DNA from: Myxococcales bacterium
GTDB lineage: Bacteria > Myxococcota_A > Polyangia > Polyangiales > Polyangiaceae
Reading direction: 5' to 3'
Assembly (NCBI GenBank): GCA_016191785.1
Contig: JACPVJ010000127.1
Location: 1-33,742, forward strand
Length of the DNA stretch: 33,742 bases
Part shown: positions 30,699-33,742 of the stretch, one piece after another
How the letters are laid out: each line of letters starts with the position of its first letter
Position numbering within the stretch: the first letter of the stretch is position 1
The notes under the pieces: model-generated
The model's input: only the letters and a program-made list of their open reading frames with translations
What the model was told of the DNA's origin: nothing
Database searches by the model: none
Made by a program: the position numbers and the translations under genes

Positions 30699-32285
30699 TC
30701 AGCGCTCGTAGACCGGCACGCCGGTCAGGTAGGTTGCATCGATGCTGACGTCGAGCAGCGCCTCCGGGTCGACCCGGGTGGGATCGTCCGAGAGGATCAC
30801 GAGGTCGGCCCACTTGCCGCAGCTCAGGCTGCCACGCTCGGCGTCGTCGCCGGTGGCCTGGGCACCGGCCAGGGTGTAGGCGAAGAGCGCCTCTTCGGCG
30901 CTGAGGGCCTGATCGGGCCCGAGCACCACGCCCTCCTCGTCTCGGCGCAAGATCGCCGAACGAATGCCGAGCAGCGGGGCCTCGTTCGCGACCACCGGCG
31001 CGTCGGACGAGAGCGCCATCAAGAGGCCGGCGCTCAGCATGTCGCGGAGCGGATACGCGCGGCCGACGAGCTCGTCGGGCAGGTAGCGCCGGAAGGTCGT
31101 GCCGAGGGCGTGCAGAAAGACCGACTGCGGTGCCACGACCGCGCCCAGCCGCGCGGCGCGCGCCAGCTGGTCGGGGTGCGGCAGTCCGAAGTGCTCGAGC
31201 CGATGACGTGGCCCCGGGCCGAGCTGGGCGAGTGCCTGGTAGGCGTCGAGCACGACGTCGATGGCGCGGTCCCCGATGGCGTGGGTGGCCACCCGCAGCC
31301 CGGCGAGGTGGGCCTCGCGGGTCAGCTCGACGAGCTCGTCGGTGCCGATGCGCAAGAGACCGCGGTCATCGGCGTGCCTGTAGCGAGAGCGCAACGCAGC
31401 GGTGGCGCCGGAGAGTCCACCGTCCGCGAACATCTTGACGGTGTCGATGCGCAGCATCGGCGTGACGGTCTTGACCGGCAGCGGCAAGATCTCGGGCCCG
31501 CCGAGCGGCCGCCGGATCGCCATCACGTTCACGCGGAAAGGCAGCTTTCCGCTCGCGTCGAGCTCGCGGTAGAGGTCGAGGAGCAGGGGCGCCACGCCGG
31601 CGTCGGTGGCGCTGGTGATGCCGAGCGCGAGCTGGCGGCGCGCGGCCGCGAGGATCATCACCTCGAGCTCGGCGGCGCTCGGCTCCGGGACGATGCTCCC
31701 GACGAGACTCATGGCCGTCTCGTGGAGGATGCCCGTGGGCTCACCCCTCGCGTCGCGCAGGATGGCGCCACCCTGCGGCGGCTCGGTGTTGGCGGTAACG
31801 CCCGCGAGCGCCAGGGCGCGCGAGCTGGACACCGAGATGTGGCCGCAAGTCCGGGTGAGGTGGATCGGGCGCCCCGGCGCCGCCGCGTCCAGGTCGTGAC
31901 GCGTCGGCTGCCGGCCCTCGGCCAAGACCGCCTCGTTGTAACCACGCCCGAGGAGCCAGCCGCCCTCGGGCAGGCGGGCGTGCGCCACAGCGAGCGCACC
32001 CGCGATCTCGACGAGGCTCCGCATGGGCCGCAGGTCGATCTGGCGCGTCAGGAGGTCGCCGACCTTCCAGACGTGCTCGTGCGCGTCGTTGAAGCCCGGC
32101 ACCAGCGTGCGGCCACCCAGATCGACGCGGCGGGTTCCAGGACCGGCCAGGCCCAGCACTTCGTCGCTCGAGCCGACGGCGACGATGCGACCGCCCCTGA
32201 CGGCCAGCGCTTCCGCACGCGGGCGCGCCGCGTCCTGCGTCAGCAGGTTGCCGCCATGGAGGACCAGATCGGGCACCGAGGCCAT
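30699..32285 (-). CDS. YtcJ-type amidohydrolase (Amidohydro_3), substrate unknown
   Basis: ATG 32285 starts immediately after the gabT stop (no gap) and gives 528 aa. N- and C-terminal halves of the small beta-sandwich (LVLHGGNLLTQD; GKWADLVILSDDP) enclose a TIM barrel with metal residues His69 and His71 in PGFNDAHEHVW, His in ATHAIGDRAID, His in RLEHFGLP and Asp in ALSSDAPV. The family hydrolyses amide bonds in diverse small molecules. The sequence has no signal, so it is cytoplasmic. Its place between a GABA transaminase and an aldehyde dehydrogenase suggests it frees an amine from a polyamine- or GABA-linked amide, but this is inference. Confidence 0.85.
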   Translation of the reverse strand: MASVPDLVLHGGNLLTQDAARPRAEALAVRGGRIVAVGSSDEVLGLAGPGTRRVDLGGRTLVPGFNDAHEHVWKVGDLLTRQIDLRPMRSLVEIAGALAVAHARLPEGGWLLGRGYNEAVLAEGRQPTRHDLDAAAPGRPIHLTRTCGHISVSSSRALALAGVTANTEPPQGGAILRDARGEPTGILHETAMSLVGSIVPEPSAAELEVMILAAARRQLALGITSATDAGVAPLLLDLYRELDASGKLPFRVNVMAIRRPLGGPEILPLPVKTVTPMLRIDTVKMFADGGLSGATAALRSRYRHADDRGLLRIGTDELVELTREAHLAGLRVATHAIGDRAIDVVLDAYQALAQLGPGPRHRLEHFGLPHPDQLARAARLGAVVAPQSVFLHALGTTFRRYLPDELVGRAYPLRDMLSAGLLMALSSDAPVVANEAPLLGIRSAILRRDEEGVVLGPDQALSAEEALFAYTLAGAQATGDDAERGSLSCGKWADLVILSDDPTRVDPEALLDVSIDATYLTGVPVYER

Positions 32286-33641
32286 CTACTTCCGCGAGGC
32301 CGCGAGCCGCTCGCTTGCGGCGCGGACCTCGTCCCCGAGCACGGCCATGCCCTCCTCCAGCTCGTCGTCCGTGATCACCAGCGGCGGCAGGAGGCGGATG
32401 CAGTTGCTGTAGAGCCCCGCCCGAATGAGCACCAGGCCTCGCCGGGCAGCGGCCTTGATGATCTCGAGCGTGAGCGCTGGCGAGGGCTCGCGGGTCGTGC
32501 GATCGAGGACGAGCTCGCACAGCATCATGGCGCCGAGCCCGCGCACGTCACCGACCAGCTCGGACGAGGACTTCCAGTCGTCCATGATGGCGCACATGCG
32601 GGCGCCGACCGCGCTCGCACGCGCCAGGAACTCGGGCTTTCGGATCATCTGCACCGCCTCGATGGCCGCGGCGCAGGCCACCGGAGCGCCGCCGTAGGTG
32701 CCGCCGATGCCGCCGACGTGGGGTGCGTCCATCAGCTCGGCGCGCCCGGTGACCGCGGCGATGGGCATGCCCGCGCCGAGGGACTTGGCCGTGGTGATCA
32801 AGTCGGGAACGATGCCGTAGTGCTCGATGGCGAACAGCTTGCCGGTGCGCCCGAAGCCGCTCTGCACCTCGTCGGCGATCATGACGGCGCCGTGCTGGTC
32901 GCAGATCTCGCGGATGCGCTGGAGGAAGCGCGCCGGCATGGGGATGAATCCGGCCTCGCCCTGCACCGGCTCGATGATGATGGCCGCGAGGGCCGAGGGA
33001 TCGATCTGCGCGACCAGCGCGCGGTCGAGTTGCTGGATGCACCAGCTGACGTACTCGTCTTCGGTCATCTGTGCCGGGCGGCGGTACACGTCCGGCGCGG
33101 GCAGGCGGTAGATCTCCGGGGCGAAGGGGCCGAAGCCCTTCTTGAAGAGGCCGTACTTGCTGGTCAGGCTGAGGGTCAGGAGGGTGCGGCCGTGGTAGGC
33201 GCCCTCGAAGCAGATGACAGCTGCGCGGCCGGTGGCGGTGCGCGCGATCTTGACGGCGTTTTCGACGGCCTCGGAGCCGCTGTTGCAGAGCAACGTCTTC
33301 TTGGGAAAGGCGCCCGGCGTGACCTCGTTCAAGAGCTCCGACAGGCGGACGTAGGGCTCGTAGGTGGCGACGATGGCGCAGACGTGCAGGAGCTTCGCGG
33401 CCTGCTCCTGTACGGCCCGCACCACCTCGGGTGGGCAGTGACCGGCTGCCAGCATGCCGATGCCGCCGGCGAAGTCGAGCAGCGTGTTGCCGTCGACGTC
33501 GCGCAGGCGTGCACCGGAGGCCGACTCGACGACGACCTCGGTGGACTTGGCGAGCCCTGCCGCAACCGCGGCAGCACGCCGTGCCAGCATCTCACGGCTC
33601 TTCGGCCCAGGGATCTCGGTGACGAGGTCGATGGCTCCCAC
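32286..33641 (-). CDS. gabT: 4-aminobutyrate aminotransferase, bacterial GabT type
   Basis: GTG 33641 gives 451 aa. Class III motifs are present: GSEAVENAV (122-130), YHGRTLLTLSLT (149-160), IEPVQGEAGF, ADEVQSGFGRTGK (256-268; Asp257), Schiff-base Lys286 in TTAKSLGAGMPIAAV and GGTYGGAPVACAAA. The sequence follows bacterial GabT/PuuE rather than the eukaryotic type encoded at 21941-23359. It should move the GABA (or putrescine) amino group to 2-oxoglutarate, giving the aldehyde used by the downstream dehydrogenase. It heads the seven-gene operon. No clear ribosome site precedes the GTG. Confidence 0.9.
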   Translation of the reverse strand: MGAIDLVTEIPGPKSREMLARRAAAVAAGLAKSTEVVVESASGARLRDVDGNTLLDFAGGIGMLAAGHCPPEVVRAVQEQAAKLLHVCAIVATYEPYVRLSELLNEVTPGAFPKKTLLCNSGSEAVENAVKIARTATGRAAVICFEGAYHGRTLLTLSLTSKYGLFKKGFGPFAPEIYRLPAPDVYRRPAQMTEDEYVSWCIQQLDRALVAQIDPSALAAIIIEPVQGEAGFIPMPARFLQRIREICDQHGAVMIADEVQSGFGRTGKLFAIEHYGIVPDLITTAKSLGAGMPIAAVTGRAELMDAPHVGGIGGTYGGAPVACAAAIEAVQMIRKPEFLARASAVGARMCAIMDDWKSSSELVGDVRGLGAMMLCELVLDRTTREPSPALTLEIIKAAARRGLVLIRAGLYSNCIRLLPPLVITDDELEEGMAVLGDEVRAASERLAASRK

Positions 33642-33701
33642 GTGGCGTACGGTACCACACGTCGCCAGCGCGCAGGCCGCGATGGCACTCTTGATCGGTG
33701 A

Positions 33702-33729
33702 AGCGCGGCGCGCGATCGCGCGCCGCGCT
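33702..33729. repeat. Perfect 28-bp palindrome at right edge
   Basis: Each half is 14 bp (AGCGCGGCGCGCGA) and the two halves meet at GATC with no spacer. All 14 pairs match. It lies 61 bp upstream of gabT, on the far side of its presumed promoter. It may be the terminator stem of a gene outside the window, or a regulator site; no T tract is visible on the plus-strand side. Confidence 0.7.
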
Positions 33730-33742
33730 CTGGGGTGGGGGC

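Noticed and set aside
33642..33667. TGGCG-N15-CGCCA and GTAC-G-GTAC repeats near the gabT start as an operator
   Set aside because: The arms are short and several overlapping alternatives exist; this is expected by chance at this GC content.
31110..33701. Plus-strand open frame of 863 codons
   Set aside because: It runs antisense across gabT and the amidohydrolase, both unmistakable on the minus strand. Long antisense frames are expected when G/C dominates third positions.

Overview
The window is very GC-rich DNA with strong G/C preference at third codon positions. It is dense with predicted lipoproteins that carry Gly/Ser/Thr- or Pro/Ala-rich linkers, Dickkopf-like cysteine repeats, PIN-type toxin-antitoxin pairs and outer-membrane barrels. 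This style fits a myxobacterium (Polyangiales/Sorangium-like) or a close uncultured relative. That assignment is inference from gene style; there is no rRNA gene to confirm it. No tRNA, rRNA, CRISPR array, insertion sequence or phage module was seen.

Left part (1-5651). Two adjacent minus-strand lipoproteins of unknown function open the window. The upstream one has a His/Cys dyad like clan CD (caspase/gingipain-type) peptidases. The downstream one, cut by the left edge, has a Cys/His pair like papain/NlpC-fold enzymes. Both carry a GKAD motif in the mature N-terminus. A perfect 15-bp palindrome sits 2 bp before the first start codon. Upstream lies an RlmI-like 23S rRNA methyltransferase. Divergent from it is a secreted beta-barrel gene with an excellent sigma-54 (-24/-12) promoter match, followed by lnt (apolipoprotein N-acyltransferase), whose product would acylate the many lipoproteins here.

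Middle part (7199-18962). Mostly housekeeping and small envelope genes: a PPP-type phosphatase overlapping the lnt 3' end, a small lipoprotein, HU, ybeY coupled to a transaldolase, two small membrane proteins, a gene-poor stretch with possible remnants (11466-12046), a beta-propeller-like lipoprotein, and a lipoprotein fused to a C-terminal barrel. Two toxin-antitoxin pairs (Phd/PIN with an operator palindrome; RHH/PIN) flank a roadblock-like protein, a thioredoxin-like lipoprotein and ApbE.

Right part (19108-33742). A plus-strand operon encodes an M20 amidohydrolase, a lipoprotein, a methyltransferase and an FmdB-like protein without zinc cysteines. A minus-strand pair encodes a GNAT-like protein translationally coupled to a eukaryotic-type GABA transaminase. 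The largest unit, about 8.3 kb on the minus strand, reads gabT, YtcJ-type amidohydrolase, aldehyde dehydrogenase, potC, potD, potB, potA. It is best read as a polyamine uptake and catabolism operon feeding putrescine/GABA carbon through succinate semialdehyde into the TCA cycle. The PotD-like protein keeps several polyamine-contacting residues. The amidohydrolase is the unexplained member. A perfect 28-bp palindrome lies just upstream, at the right edge.
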